From NCBI RefSeq assembly GCF_024323335.1, contig NC_066581.1, forward strand, positions 223,639,039 through 223,703,038: 64,000 nucleotides of DNA, in the 5' to 3' direction. Of this stretch, positions 11,223-22,547 are shown one piece after another (positions within the stretch are counted from its first letter, which is position 1; each line of letters starts with the position of its first letter). Below the pieces are notes generated by a model. It was not told the origin of the DNA. It saw only the letters and a program-made list of their open reading frames with translations, and searched no databases. Source of the DNA: Lathyrus oleraceus. Its lineage: Eukaryota > Streptophyta > Magnoliopsida > Fabales > Fabaceae. The translations under genes were made by a program, and so were the position numbers.

Positions 11223-13005
11223 ATTCATCATCTGTGCCATCATCAGGACTGACATCCTCTTCTCCCTCTGCACCTTGTCTTGCAGCTCCTTCTACAGCAT
11301 CAACAGTTTCACCAAGCACATCACCTTCAGTAATCTCCAACTTGATAATCAAATTTTCCAAAGTGAGCTTCCTTGCCTCTAACTCCTTGCACGTTTCTTT
11401 GAGTATTGCAATGACAACAACTTTACCTGGTTGATTGCAAACACTTGATGTCTCTCCTGTTGCCATGGCAATGTCAGGAACATGCGTACCTAGGGACAGT
11501 TTATGATTGAAGGCCAAAGGGCTGTCTCTTCTCTTCACAGAATCATTCTCTGTTAATATGTTTGGAAATTAATTCAACACAATACCACATATGAGGCAAG
11601 GAAAGGCTATAGGCCCCTTCACACTAAAGCTTCCTGCATGCTTCAAGGTTTGATAAAAAATATAGGATCCATAGTCAAAATTGGCTTTGGTTCCAACATC
11701 ATATATGAAATTTCCAAGCATTACAGCCACTGTAGATTTATGATTGGTGGGCACCCAATTAGCAGCTCCAATTTTGCTGGCCACCAACTTACCTTTGAGA
11801 GGCCACTTCCTGACTTGATTAGCAGTGATGACTTGACAGATTTTATTGTCAGTCACCTCAAGCTCAGGTTGAGCTACATCAGGTCTTCCCAAATACATGT
11901 TGATTACTGAGGGAGAGAAGTTTACACACTTGCCTCGCACATATACTTTTTTGAATTCCTTAGACTTTCCATCAACACATTCTTCAGACACATTGACAAT
12001 AAATTCCTTTACTAACATCTCATAGCACTTTGAGAACTGAGTCACAGTCTTTATTAATCCTGCCTCTTGAATAAGGTCCATAATCTCCTTACATTCCAGG
12101 ACATTCTGAGCCAATTCCCTTTCCAAAGCCAGCCTCTTCTGATAAACATATTTCCACCTGTTTACACTTGAAGCAAAATGGAACGATATGTTGTCAATTG
12201 GTACCTCAGGGACACTAGCTGCAAGCTTGCTAGTGGTTGGCTTCTTCTTTGACAAAGTGGCAGTGACATCACATGGAACATCTGAGTCAGACTCCACAAT
12301 AACAAACTTGGTCTTCTTTTTCTTGGGCACCCCTTTGCTCCAAGATTTTGTTGGACCATGACCTTTCCTCTTGAGGGAACTCTCTGCCACCTTTGGATTG
12401 GGAGAGGTTGGCACATCAATCTTCTTTCTAGGGGACCTTTGCGCCACTGTTTTCTTTTCTCTCCTAGTCCTAACCCTTTTGGCTATGTTAGGGACAACTG
12501 AGGATAATAAATCATTATCAGAAAATTCCTCCAGGTCTACTGTTTCAGCTTCACAGTTAGGGTTGTCACTGACATCATGAGTGACACAGATTTCCTCACC
12601 ACCCACATTATCTAAGGGTTTGTCAATATTTGACCCCTTACGAGCATCAGTTTGCTCAGCATCATCAGAGACATTCTTTCCTAATGATACTGTATTTTCT
12701 TGACAAGCAACATTATCAGGTACAATAGTGTTTAAGGGAATGGAAACCCCAAGAACCTTATGATTACCAGACAGTATTCCAGTCACCATAGTTGCAATGG
12801 TATTGTGAACATACCTGGAACCTTCTTTGGTTTGTTCATCAAGTGCGATTGCTGAGGAGAAGCCTGAGACAGTTTTTTTTGGTCTTCTTGCATGTGAGGT
12901 ATTCACAGAGTCAACAACAGGATCTTCCCTGTTAGGGTTGCATGATTCAGAGCTAGAGGAATCAGACATGGTCGTGGAGGAAGATGAGTTGGATTGGTGC
13001 GACAT
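11209..13005 (-). pseudogene. Sirevirus env-position ORF (putative plant transposon protein domain), one in-frame stop
   Basis: From the ATG at 13005 (MSHQSNSSSS) the frame runs about 480 codons to a TAA at 11569-11571, then continues in the same frame for about 120 codons to a TAG at 11209-11211. The N-terminal part is Ser-rich and acidic. The middle (roughly residues 170-240) is rich in Lys/Arg and includes PKKKKTK and RTRREKK clusters. After these comes a conserved-looking block (VRGKCVNFSPSVINMYLGRP) that resembles the putative plant transposon protein domain found after pol in legume Sireviruses. The tail looks coiled-coil (KELEARKLTLENLIIKLEI). I see no signal peptide or clear membrane segment, so the envelope label is by position only. 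The upstream in-frame extension to 13188 is probably not coding. The last codons overlap the recombination joint with the C-LTR, so the natural C-terminus may be lost. Confidence 0.7.
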
Positions 13006-13194
13006 GATGAATATCTTAGAGGCGAAATGAAAAGTTTCTTTGAGAGAAAGCTTGCGAGACTGAAAGTTGAAACGATGGAAGAGGTAACGCTTGTTGCACG
13101 AGCAGTATCTATTATTTGTTGACCAATCAGAGCGAACTCTCAAATGTTTAATAATTTGAATTATTAAACAGGAAATAACTAACATCATTAGTTG

Positions 13195-14319
13195 CTATAA
13201 TTCCTCAGAAGGACACATTCCCACTTTGCCCCTTAAATTGTCAAACTGAGTAGCATCCAATGTCATGACATTCTGAGTGACATTGTGCTTAGTCTGCATC
13301 TGGTTCATCCATACCAGTGGGAAACAACTGCTACCAGATGCTAGGTGCTTAGCTTATGCAGTGGATAATGATACACAATTCTGTTTCTCCCTTGCAACTA
13401 CACCATTTTGATGAGGACTAATAGGTGAGGACAACTCATGGCTTTCAATCTGCATAGGTACCATTAAGTCCATGGGCAAAAGTTCCAGGGTTTTGGATGT
13501 TTTTGGATGTCCAATCTTGGGATGTGCCATCTTGGCTAGCTTGCCCATCTGACATTTTCCACAGACTTTTCTTTCATCCCTAAGAAGATTTGGGATTCCT
13601 CCAACTGCTTCCTTGGATATGGTCTTCTTCATTCCTCTTAAATGAAGTTGTCCAAGTCTTCCATGCCACAGCTTCACTTCCTGTTCTTCCTTGGCTAAGG
13701 GGCACTTTGAGGAGTAGTTTGAGACTTTAGATTCCCACAAATAGCAGTTATCTTTGGATATGGATCCTCTCATAACTTCCTGATTACCTCCATTCATCAC
13801 CACACATACTTCCTTAGTGAACTGTACATTGAAGCCTTGATCACATAGTTGGCTTATGCTGATGAGATTAGTAGTTAGTCCTTTTACTAACATCACATTA
13901 TTCAGTTCTGGAACTCCAGGACAATCCAGCTTACCAACACCTTTGATTTCTCCTTTGGCTCCATCATCAAATGTCACATACCTGGTAGTATGAGGTTGTA
14001 TATCCACCAATAAGTTACTCATCCCAGTCATATGTCTTGAGCAGCCACTATCAAAATACCAGTCTTCTCTGGTAGATGCCCTTAGAGATGTGTGAGCTAG
14101 TCTAGCAACCCATTGTTGTTTCTTGATGGGGGCATTATACTTGGATGCCTTCTGCTTAGGTCTGACTTGAGGGGTCTGGTTAGGATAACCATGCAACCTG
14201 TAGCAGAAGGGTTTTATGTGACCAAATCTACCACAGTAGTGACATCTCCATCTCGAAAATTTCTTCTTCTGATGGTTACTCCTCCTGTTTCCCTGATGTT
14301 GTGACATTGGTTGTGACTT
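13195..14319 (-). pseudogene. F pol remnant: zinc knuckle, protease, integrase N-domain fused to RNase H tail
   Basis: In one reading frame this encodes a zinc knuckle (CHYCGRFGHIKPFC), a protease core with the copia motif WYFDSGCSRHMTG, the GAG-pre-integrase region with KLWHGRLG and KVCGKCQMG, and the start of the integrase core (LLPMDLMVPM). Compared with element E, 222 nucleotides equivalent to 63759-63980 are missing at about 13440, which removes the second catalytic Asp region. A second join at about 13385 connects the end of the integrase core (SPHQNGVV) to the end of RNase H (CVSLSTA..SGSSC), deleting the rest of integrase, all of RT and most of RNase H. Both joins keep the frame. Stops: TAA at 13354-13356, and a final TAG at 13195-13197 that looks like the natural pol end. 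Confidence 0.85.
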
Positions 14320-14993
14320 CTACTTGATTTTCTGAACTTCAGCCTTTGAGCTTTTGAGTTCAGTTGAGGATTTCTTAACAAAGCCTAAACCAAACATGGT
14401 TCCTGACTTCTGTCCCACCTTTAGAATCTCTTCCAAAGTGTCAGTTCCTTTATTCAGCATTCTGATGGATTTTGTCATTTGTTCTAGCTTAGAGGTCAGC
14501 AAGGTTATCTCACCATTTAGACCATCTATGACTGTCAGATGCTTCTTTTTCTCAGCTTCCAGCTCCTTGATGAGTTTCTTCCGCTTTTCTCCTTGTATAC
14601 ACACTTATGCACTTTTGACACATAGCTCTTTATATGAAGCAACAAGTTCATCAAATGTAAGTTCATCTCCACTTGAGTAATCATTAGAGGCACATACACT
14701 AGTTAGTGCAGTGACATGTTTAACAGATTCTCCTTCAGATTCACTCTCAGAGTCTCCTTCAGACCAGGTGACAGATAGCCCCTTCTTTTGCATCTTAAGG
14801 AAGGTAGGGCATTCAGCTCTAATGTGACCAAAACCTTCACATCCATGGCATTGGATTCCCTTGCCTTGGTTGAGCTTTTCTTCAGATTTTGATCTTCTAC
14901 TGATGTCAGATGAAGAGTTCTTGACATTAGGTCTTCCCTTTTGATCAACCTTCTTTATGAACATGTTGAACTGTCTTCCAATCATGGCTATAG
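14320..14993 (-). pseudogene. F gag, C-terminal part (after the element A insertion)
   Basis: The frame enters at AMIGRQFN next to the A insertion site and includes a CX2CX4HX4C zinc knuckle (CHGCEGFGHIRAEC). It then passes through an acidic Ser/Glu-rich stretch and a coiled-coil segment (EGEKRKKLIKELEAEKKKH region) matching the same part of element E (62150-62885). In-frame stops are TAA at 14605-14607 and TAG at 14320-14322; no frameshift was seen. Together with 36774-37509 this reconstitutes a copia gag split by the insertion of A. Confidence 0.85.
14989..14993. repeat. Target site duplication of element A, left copy (TATAG)
   Basis: The five bases TATAG sit directly before the TGTAGCACC terminus of A, and identical bases follow its 3' LTR at 36769-36773. 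Removing A and one copy joins F's gag in frame (..EAI/AMIGRQ..), as in element E. Confidence 0.95.
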
Positions 14994-17900
14994 TGTAGCA
15001 CCTCAAATTTGCACCTCCCATTTGTATATACATTTTCATTTTATGCCATTAACATTGCATTGTTCATTGCATAGTCCATCAAGTCATCGGGCAAGACTGG
15101 TCAGGAGATCCAGTTGTGCAAGGCAACAAGTGCATTTTCTATGGAATCAAAGCCTTAGGGTTGGTACATTGAGTTCATATGATGCAAGAATCATTTTGAA
15201 GTGGTTTGGCCAAGCATTGAAGGCTCAGAGGTCATCAGTCAATGAGCAAATCATCTGAAACCCTAAAAAGTCAACAGAAGTCAACTGTCAGTTCAACTGT
15301 GGATTTGGAGGTGGGAAGTGGTTAGAGATGCCTCATTCATGTGCTAACAAGTCCCATTTGAAATTTCAAACATCAACATTGAAGAATTTGAGGTCAGATC
15401 AAAACTTTCCAAAAATAGTAGGTGACCTGTAATTTGAATTTGCCAAAAATGGAAAGGTTTTCAACTCAAGATTACATCATCAAGAAAGCTTCAAATGAAA
15501 TTTTGTCCAACATGAAAGTTGTATATCTTTCTCTCCCATTTCCAAAAAGTCCAAGATCATGGATTTCTCATGTGTGGTTAAAGAGATATGATCAAATCTT
15601 GACAAAGTGTGGTTTAGACTTCAAATGAGCATAACTTTCAAACCAAAAGGCCAATTTGAGTGGTTCCTTTTGCATATTGCTCCTTATAACATGTATTTTC
15701 CAAGCATACAATCATTTGGCATGAAATTTCATTTGCATGGCATTGGCTCATTCATGAAGATTTTGGTGGAAAATTTCATAAATTCATTTTGGTGTAACAT
15801 GAGCATACCAAATCATTTCCAACATGTGCATGGAAGGTTTTTAAGTCATTTTGAACCAAGAACATGCACTGTTCACGTGCATGAGGGTGCATGGAGCATA
15901 AGTTTGATTTTTTGCATAAACACCAAAAAGCCCTTAAACTCATTAGCATTTGCCCTAATCCTTTCCTAATCATGTTTAGCATGGACTATAAAGCCTTAAA
16001 CCATAACTGTTTTTCATTTTTACCAATTCTAGATCTAGATTTTCACAAATTCTCAAAATTCTCTCTCACTTTTTTCTCCAAAATTCTGCAAACACAAGCA
16101 TTCTTCCTTGGTTCATTCATCATCCTGAGGTATTGTTGAAGAGATTTGGACGAAAATTCAGCAGAAATCGTGACTGTTTTGTGCATACTCAAAGAATGGA
16201 GCATTAATGGTGATATGAAATTCAGTTGAATTCAAGAGCATTTGAGCTTCTACTTCATCATCATCCATCTCAAGAAGCACATTGGAAGAAGATTTGAGCA
16301 TTGCCAAGCCTTGGAAGCGCGTGGATTCAACTCTGTTCATCAAGAGGTCACAATTTCGACCTCTTTAATTCTCAAAATTGTTGTGCCTATTGTGTAGTTC
16401 ATTGTATGCTGAGTAATCTGAGCTTTGAAAGAGCTAAAATGATACACTGTACGTAAAGATCCATGTGATTCAAGTTTGGATGTTGTTTTTTTATTTCCTT
16501 CGATCCATGCATTTGATGTTGTTTTTCCATGAAATGATTATTGATCTTTGATGTATGATGCATGACAAATCGAATGGTATGCTTTTGGTTAATTTCTGGA
16601 ACGTTTTGAGAATTTCTGGAAAATAGCATGAAGATGTTCATCGTGTTCTTCATGTTCATGCAATTATCCAGTTTTGCTGGGGATTCACTTAGGGAATTAC
16701 CTGCGAAATGCATAGCGTTACCTGCGGAACGCATAGGAGTTACCTGCGGATTTTTCAAATCCATGTAGCGCGCGTTAGGGTTTGAGTGGTCAAAACGATG
16801 GCGTTTTTGGTTTGGAGCGCTTGTGATTCAAATGTGTACCAAGCTCGAGTCCGGCTGAGGACATTTTCCCATTGCCTTGTGTTTTTCTCCATTTCCTTCA
16901 CATTTTCATGTCTTGCTTCATAAATCATTTTTTCAATTTTTCTTCAACTTCACAAATTAATATTAAATTGAAATTTGATCCAAAAATCATGTGGTTTTTT
17001 GCATTGTGTTGCATTTTTTGTCTAGTATTTTTTGATCATTTTTCCATAAATTGTGCATGGCTGGAAATTATTTTGTGCTAGGGTTTGTAAACATGTATGC
17101 ACTTTGCACCTTGCCTTGCCATATCATTTGTGAAATGCTGAGCTTTTATCCAATGGATCTGAAGTTTTACATGTTGAAACTAGACTCATTGCTTGAAATT
17201 ATGGTGTTGATTTGGTTCTTTTATCATGTGTCATCTCTGTTTTATGATCATGCTAAGGTAGGTGTGACAATTTGTGTCACACCTTGTGATGTTCAACTTG
17301 ATTGATGTGTTTACCATGCCAAATGATATCCAATTGCCCTAATTTTTTGTATGATGCATATTATGGATGTTGTGATTGCTCATGATTTTTGTTGGAATTT
17401 TTGGGATCATTTCTGATTTAATTGAGATTTTTCATTCTGGATGGTCACATTTGAGCTTTTAAATTGCCTTGAATTTCATTTGATTGTGAAATGCTTGTTC
17501 CTTATCCAATGAATGTGAAATTTTGCACACTACTTCTAGACATGTTGAGTGTTTTTTTGGCTTTGGTTTAAGGTTTTTACCATGATCCATCTCTGTTTTA
17601 TGCCTATGCTAAGTTGGTTTGACATTTGGTGTCACACATGTGCTTATTGTGATTGTCTTGATTTATGCTATGTGATTGCCATGCCTAATGATGTTCAATG
17701 ACTCTAATTTTTTGTGTGATGGTCATGTTGTATGTCCTGTTTACTCATGAATTTTGCCAAGATTATTTGAATCATTTTTGATTTAATGTGCATTTGTTTC
17801 TTCTGATGTCACAATGTGGTTACAACTTGCATACCTTGCCATGTTTGGTTCATGAAATGAATTTGGTTAATGATATTGATATGGGACTTTTTGGATTGTT

Positions 17901-18979
17901 TTCTTGATTGAATGAAGTTGATTCATGTTGAATTTCATGTTCTGTTTTGAATTTTTTCTCCATCTTTGACCCTAGGCCTTGACCTAGTGGTTTGTGACTC
18001 ACAATTGAGCTTTGATTTCAGGTTTACACATACAAGTCCATAGTTGATGATGCTTCCTCACTTGAGCATTGATGTTTGCTCTAGATGTTGGCTAACCTTG
18101 AGTTGTTTTGTAGGCTTTGAGACCAAGTGGCTTAATAGCTTGTGCCTTGCACACTGTTGCATTGCATGCTTATCTGTCTGATTGTGTGATTGACTGTCTG
18201 TTTGATTGTTTGACTTGTATACTGATTAGTTTAGATTTTTTTTCAGGTACATAAGTTGCTTTGAGTTCTTTAGAACTTGCTTTTGCTTTGCTTGGTTGCT
18301 TAACCATTGAGGTATAACTCTCTGACTTTATGTAGTCTGGAAGACCTGTCCTGTTATGTGGGCAGGCACCTGTCTGAAGCCCTCCTTAAGAGGCAATGCT
18401 TGTGTTTGTTTATCTTTGTGCCAAGCAGGTAAAGACCTCTTATGAGGCAATTGGCAGATAAAAGAGATGTGCAATCCATCTCCTGCTATTCAGTGTGTCA
18501 TTCACTTTGGTCACACACCTTGTGTTGATGCATTGTGGATAATAACCCAAGATCTTTGTTGTGTCAGTCATATGTGGAGAAGAGTTCCAACTTTCTGAAC
18601 ACCCACACTTTCATTTGTCTAAAGCTCTCCCAGGCCAGAGATAAGAGCTGTGAGGTCTTACCCTCACCTCCCATTTCATCTGCTTCACCCTAACTCTCAA
18701 TGTTAGGGTTAAGAGCTAACTACACCCGATTCCAGTTGGCTTGTGTTTCACAGCCTAACCGTGTATGAGCCCATTTGTTTGCATATAGTGTGTGTGCTTG
18801 CTTTGTGCTTTTGTCTGTTTGTGCTGTTTAAGATAGCTTGCTCCCTGTGCAAGTTAGATAGAAACCTTAACATAGGGATCGTACGCATGACAACTTCTAG
18901 GCTCGAGTCGTAGTCTCCCTAGTAGTTTGTGTCTCCCTTTGTATCTGGTTAGGCTAGTCCTTTTTCCCTGCGTAGGGGA

Positions 18980-19455
18980 ACTACGTCGCCCTCATCCTCA
19001 TACCAGATGAGGTACGTAGGCAGGAGATGAGTTGATCTCTCCGGGCGCCCTTTTTCTTTTTCAACTCTTGTGTGTGTGTTAGGAGTCTGACATAAGTCCA
19101 GCGATTGGCAGTTGGTTTCCTGTGTCTGGTTTGCTTGTTGGAGTCTGACGTAAGTCCAGCGATTGGCAGTTGGTTTCCTGTGTGTGTTTGTTGGTTCGGA
19201 GTCTGATGTAAGTCCAGCGATTGGCATTCGGTTTCCATGTTTGCCTGTTTGTGTGGAGTCTGACATAAGTCCAGCGATTGGCAGTCGGTTTCTCGTGTGG
19301 TTTTGTTTGGCGTGCGTTAGCCGAGCTACGAGTGCTCTGATTCTTTCTCTGGTTAGAGAAGATACGTATGCATAGGATGCGATATCCTAGCGAGCACGTT
19401 TCCCCTGCCCCGAACTACGTCGACTCTGATGTCTGTGCTTGACAGACTACGTAGG
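18980..19455 (+). promoter_or_regulatory. ACGT-core cluster and tandem block in A 5' LTR (candidate regulatory region)
   Basis: Seven ACGT cores occur between 18983 and 19452 (18983, 19014, 19148, 19364, 19396, 19417, 19449), several in the form TACGTAGG or CTACGTCG. About two would be expected by chance. ACGT cores are bZIP-type binding sites in plants. Function here is inference only. Confidence 0.4.
19083..19292 (+). repeat. Four tandem copies of a roughly 58-bp unit in A 5' LTR
   Basis: The units share GTCTGACRTAAGTCCAGCG and ATTGGCAGTYGGTTTCC. The box reads TGACATAAG, TGACGTAAG, TGATGTAAG and TGACATAAG in the four copies, which is the pattern expected if a CpG in an original TGACGTAAG decayed. 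The same array is present in the 3' LTR (36080-36290) and with five copies in G. Confidence 0.9.
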
Positions 19456-19772
19456 CCAGGATGCGATATCCTGCCGAGTTAGTTTCTCTTTTCTTCCTGT
19501 GTCTCCTTCCAGCCTTGTGTGATGTATGAGCAGTTTTTAGCAACCTTATCCTTTCTTTTGTGCCTGTATCCCGTCGAGTACGACGAATGCGTAGGGGTGC
19601 TAATACCTTCTCTTCGCATAACCGACTCCCGATCCCATCTCTCTTTGGTCGCGAGACCATGTCTTTTCCAGGTTTACTTCGAGCGTTTCCTTTCCCTCTT
19701 TTGGGATAAATAACGCACGGTGGCGGCTCTGTTGTTTTGTTTTCCTGCCGGTTTTTCGCGTAATGCGACAGC

Positions 19773-19790
19773 TGGCGACTCTGCTGGGGA
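19773..19790 (+). other. Primer-binding site of element A (tRNA-Arg)
   Basis: TGGCGACTCTGCTGGGGA starts two bases after the LTR and is complementary, with one mismatch, to the 3' end of plant tRNA-Arg(ACG) as I recall it, including the added CCA. This is where minus-strand DNA synthesis would be primed. Confidence 0.9.
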
Positions 19791-20576
19791 CATAGAGAAG
19801 TTGACCTCTTGCTGGTCCATCTTCCCTAAGCAAGTCTCTCCTAGCGCTCTCTAGGATAGGGTTTGGTTGCTTTTGCTGTTTCATTTATTGCATTCATTTG
19901 TTTATTGTTCGCATTTATGTTTGCATTCATCATTTTCATCTGTTCATCTGGCTATGCTGTGTTGTCTCTCTGTTGGGGTGGGAGTTACATGAGGTAAAAG
20001 GCCCAATACCCAGGCTATGAGTGAAATCTAGGACACCTAGGAATAGAGTGATTCATGGGAAGCGGGTGGTATTGCGCCACTTAGCGGAACATTGACATCA
20101 CGAGCAGTTCAAACTCTGATGGGGTATCGTCGTTACATACTTCGGGTGTGTATATGATGATATTCTATGAAAGGGTTATTTATGCTGCGTTTCTCTCGAG
20201 CTTAAGCTTACCCTGGCCTAGATGACACCCGTGAGTGGGGAGGGAATGATCATTATTACAGGTACAGTTGGTGACTTGTTGGTGACTTATGGTCCTGTTG
20301 GTGACTTGGTTCTACAGATTGGGTTGTCTCAGATGACTTTGGGTTTCAGATGAATTTGTGGTTCCGAGTTCAAGCCGAAGCTTTGATCCTGTGTTCCGAG
20401 ATACACAGCCAGCCAGTCTTGTCTGCATCATTTGCATCATAGCATGTTTATTTTCAAAAAAAAATACGCAATAAAAAGAATTGAAAAGATTTGAAAAAAA
20501 AAAGAAAAAAGAAAAAGCTAATCTCTGCATGCATATCATTTCTCAGGTTCATTCAGGAGTCTATTCATTGTGAGAG
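19791..20576 (+). other. 5' leader of element A
   Basis: Untranslated 786 bases between PBS and ORF1. It carries repeated GTTGGTGACTT boxes at 20266-20305, an A-rich tract at 20455-20517, and an acceptor-like GCATATCATTTCTCAG at 20531-20546 thirty bases before the ORF1 ATG. No ORF of interest was seen. Confidence 0.6.
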
Positions 20577-22217
20577 ATGGCATCCGTCCCATAGTTGAAG
20601 CGGAAGACTTTTTCCTACAGCTTTCATCGTGAGCCTTTGAAGTCCTTGGTGGAGTTGAGCAACCTTGTGACCAGTGGTAATCAGAAGGGGTTTGTTGATC
20701 AGTATGGGGACTTGTTGACACTGTTGAAGATGGTGGTAGATCCAGTGCCTTTGCAGACTCTTCTACAGTTCTACGACCCAGAGCTTTGTTGCTTCACTTT
20801 TCAGAACTATCAGTTAGCTCCTACTCTTGAGGAGTACTCCATTCTGATGAATGTCCCGATCCGGTATCAGGTTCCTTTCTTGGATGTGCCTAAGGAGGTT
20901 GATTTCAGAGTTGTTGCCAGAGCTCTCCATTTGGGTATCAAAGAAGTCAGTGATAGTTGGAAGTCCAGTGGGGATGTTGTGGGTTTGCCTTTGAAGTTCT
21001 TGTTGAGGGTAGCTAGAGAAGAAGCAAAGAAGGGAAATTGGGAAGCTTTTCATGCTCAGTTGGCCATCATGATTTATGGGATTGTCTTGTTCCCGAGTAT
21101 GCCTAACTTTATGGACTATGCTGCAGTCATTATCTTCCTTGGAGGAAACCCGGTTCCTACCTTGTTAGCTGACACTTACTATGCTATTCACAGTAGGCAT
21201 GGTAAGGGTGGAGCTATCAGATGTTGCCTTCCGTTATTGCTCAGATGGTTCTTGTCTCTCCTGCCAGTCAGTGGACCTTTTGTGGATGCTCAGAGCACTC
21301 ATAAGTGGACTTAGAGGATTATGTCTCTTACCTCTTATGATATCAGGTGGCCATCTTACCGGATGGACGTGGGTAATGTCATCATGAGTTGTGGAGAGTT
21401 TCGTAATGTGCCGCTTATAGGGACTAAGGGTTGCATCAATTACAATCCGGTTCTTTCTCTTCGCCAGTTAGGGTTCATGATGAATGGAAGACCACTTGAC
21501 GCTGAGATAGCTGAGAGTGCGTATTTTGAGAAGCGGAGTGACCCTGTCAGTTTGGAGCGAGTGGGAAGAGCTTGGAAGACCATTGGTGTCTAGGATGGAG
21601 CTGTTCTAGGGAAGAAGTTTACCATTGCTATGCCTGACTACACTGAGTGGGTCAAGAAGAGAGTGGAAATTTTGTTGTTACCCTATGATAGGATGAAGCC
21701 TTTGCAAGAGCAACCACCTTTGATCCTTGCTGAGAGTGTATCTGCTGAGCAGTACAAGCAAGCCCTGATGGAGAATCGCCGGTTGAAAGAGAAGGAGCAA
21801 GATACCCAGATGGAGCTCTACAAAGCCAAAGCTGATAAATTGAACTTGGCTCATCAACTCAGAGACATGCAGGGTGTAGATGCTAGTGGAGTAAAGAGCA
21901 AGAAGAGATCTTATGAAGAGATGGAGGCCTTGTTGAATGCAGAACATCGGGAGTGCTTGAGGTTGCAGAGAGCTGAAGCCAGTTACCAGAAGAAGAATAG
22001 AGACCTGGAGAAGCAACTCAGAGACAAAGACATCCAGTTGAAGAAGGAAGTTGACTTGAGAAGTGCATCAGAGAGCCAACTTGGAGGAGAAGTTGTGGAG
22101 CTCAGAAGACAATTGAAGGAGAAGCTCACTCCTTTGCCAGAATGTTCAGAGTGTGACCTGTTGATAGACCAGTGTCAGTACTTGAAGACTCTCATTCCTG
22201 GAAGCCATTTGTCTTAG
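20577..22217 (+). pseudogene. A ORF1 (DUF7745 / plant-mobile-domain-like), three in-frame TAG codons
   Basis: The frame begins at ATG 20577-20579 and would give about 546 codons to the TAG at 22215-22217. It is interrupted by TAG at 20592-20594, 21312-21314 and 21591-21593, where the intact G copy has GAG, CAG and AAG. No frameshift separates the pieces. The N-terminal two thirds form the globular ORF1 domain (FYDPELCCFTF, APTLEEYSI, GGNPVPTLLADTYYA). The last 190 codons are charged and heptad-like (ENRRLKEKEQ, AEASYQKKNRDLEKQLRDK), a likely coiled coil. This is the Ogre-specific ORF preceding gag; its role is unknown. Translation may need internal initiation or readthrough, or this copy is simply dead. 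Confidence 0.85.
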
Positions 22218-22547
22218 CTTGTATCTCTGTTGTTTATGTTGAGAATCACCTCCAGGCTTGTTGGATGGGATTCATTTGTTGTACTCAGATTTTTTGGATC
22301 TTTGTTGACTTTGTTGTATGATCCTCTGTTGCTCTTATCTATAGATAAGATTGATTGGTTTCACCTTGTGCTCACTATCTTGTGTGTGTTGCTTCCTTGT
22401 TGTGTATTGCAGGGTTGCCATTTCTTGAAAATGAATTAGGCTCTTTGAATGCCTGAGAAATGAACATATCATGTGCATCATACGCATCATAAGCATCATA
22501 CGCATATCATTTTGCATAACAGGTGTTCTTGTTCGTGACTTCTCACT
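22218..22547 (+). other. ORF1-gag spacer of element A
   Basis: About 330 bases without a good ORF. It contains a run of GCATCATA-like repeats (22470-22500) and two acceptor-like ends, GCATATCATTTTGCATAACAG (ending 22522) and CTGTGTCAG (ending 22563). The first resembles the sequence in front of ORF1. Confidence 0.5.

Larger units (their letters stand above)
11209..14993 (-). mobile_element. Element F (copia, Sirevirus-like): 3' half
   Basis: The minus-strand order is gag C-terminal part, second zinc knuckle, protease, integrase remnant, RNase H remnant, then an env-position ORF. The right limit is the insertion point of element A inside gag; the coding frame resumes at 36774. The left limit is an abrupt join to the C-LTR, so the 3' LTR of F is missing. 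Element type is judged from the copia order of domains, the initiator-Met PBS in the other half and the extra ORF after pol. Confidence 0.85.
14994..19770 (+). repeat. 5' LTR of element A (4777 bp)
   Basis: It begins TGTAGCACC and ends GCGACA. The long AT-rich U3-like part has many small meaningless ORFs. From about 18,960 the composition changes to a GC-richer, repeat-bearing block that is best conserved between A and G. Near the 3' end are a GGGATAAATAACGCACGG box and a GGTGGCGG box. It is longer than the 3' LTR by a 587-bp segment (17991-18577). Confidence 0.95.

Noticed and set aside
13005..13188. N-terminal extension of the F env-position ORF
   Set aside because: The extra 61 residues overlap the end of the pol frame and look non-coding; the ATG at 13005 opens the Ser-rich start expected for this ORF.
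15400..17310. Several ORFs of 60-120 codons in A's 5' LTR, exactly repeated at 33000-34890
   Set aside because: They are duplicated only because the LTR is duplicated. They have no initiation context, domain or codon bias, and relatives do not keep the frames.
18980..19240. Minus-strand ORFs with repeated SLDLxQTPN or AGLTSDS motifs
   Set aside because: Antisense frames of the LTR tandem repeat; the unit length changes between copies and breaks the frames.
20595..22217. ORF1 as a host gene with a plant mobile domain
   Set aside because: It lies between PBS and gag in A, B and G in the same orientation, so it is part of the element.
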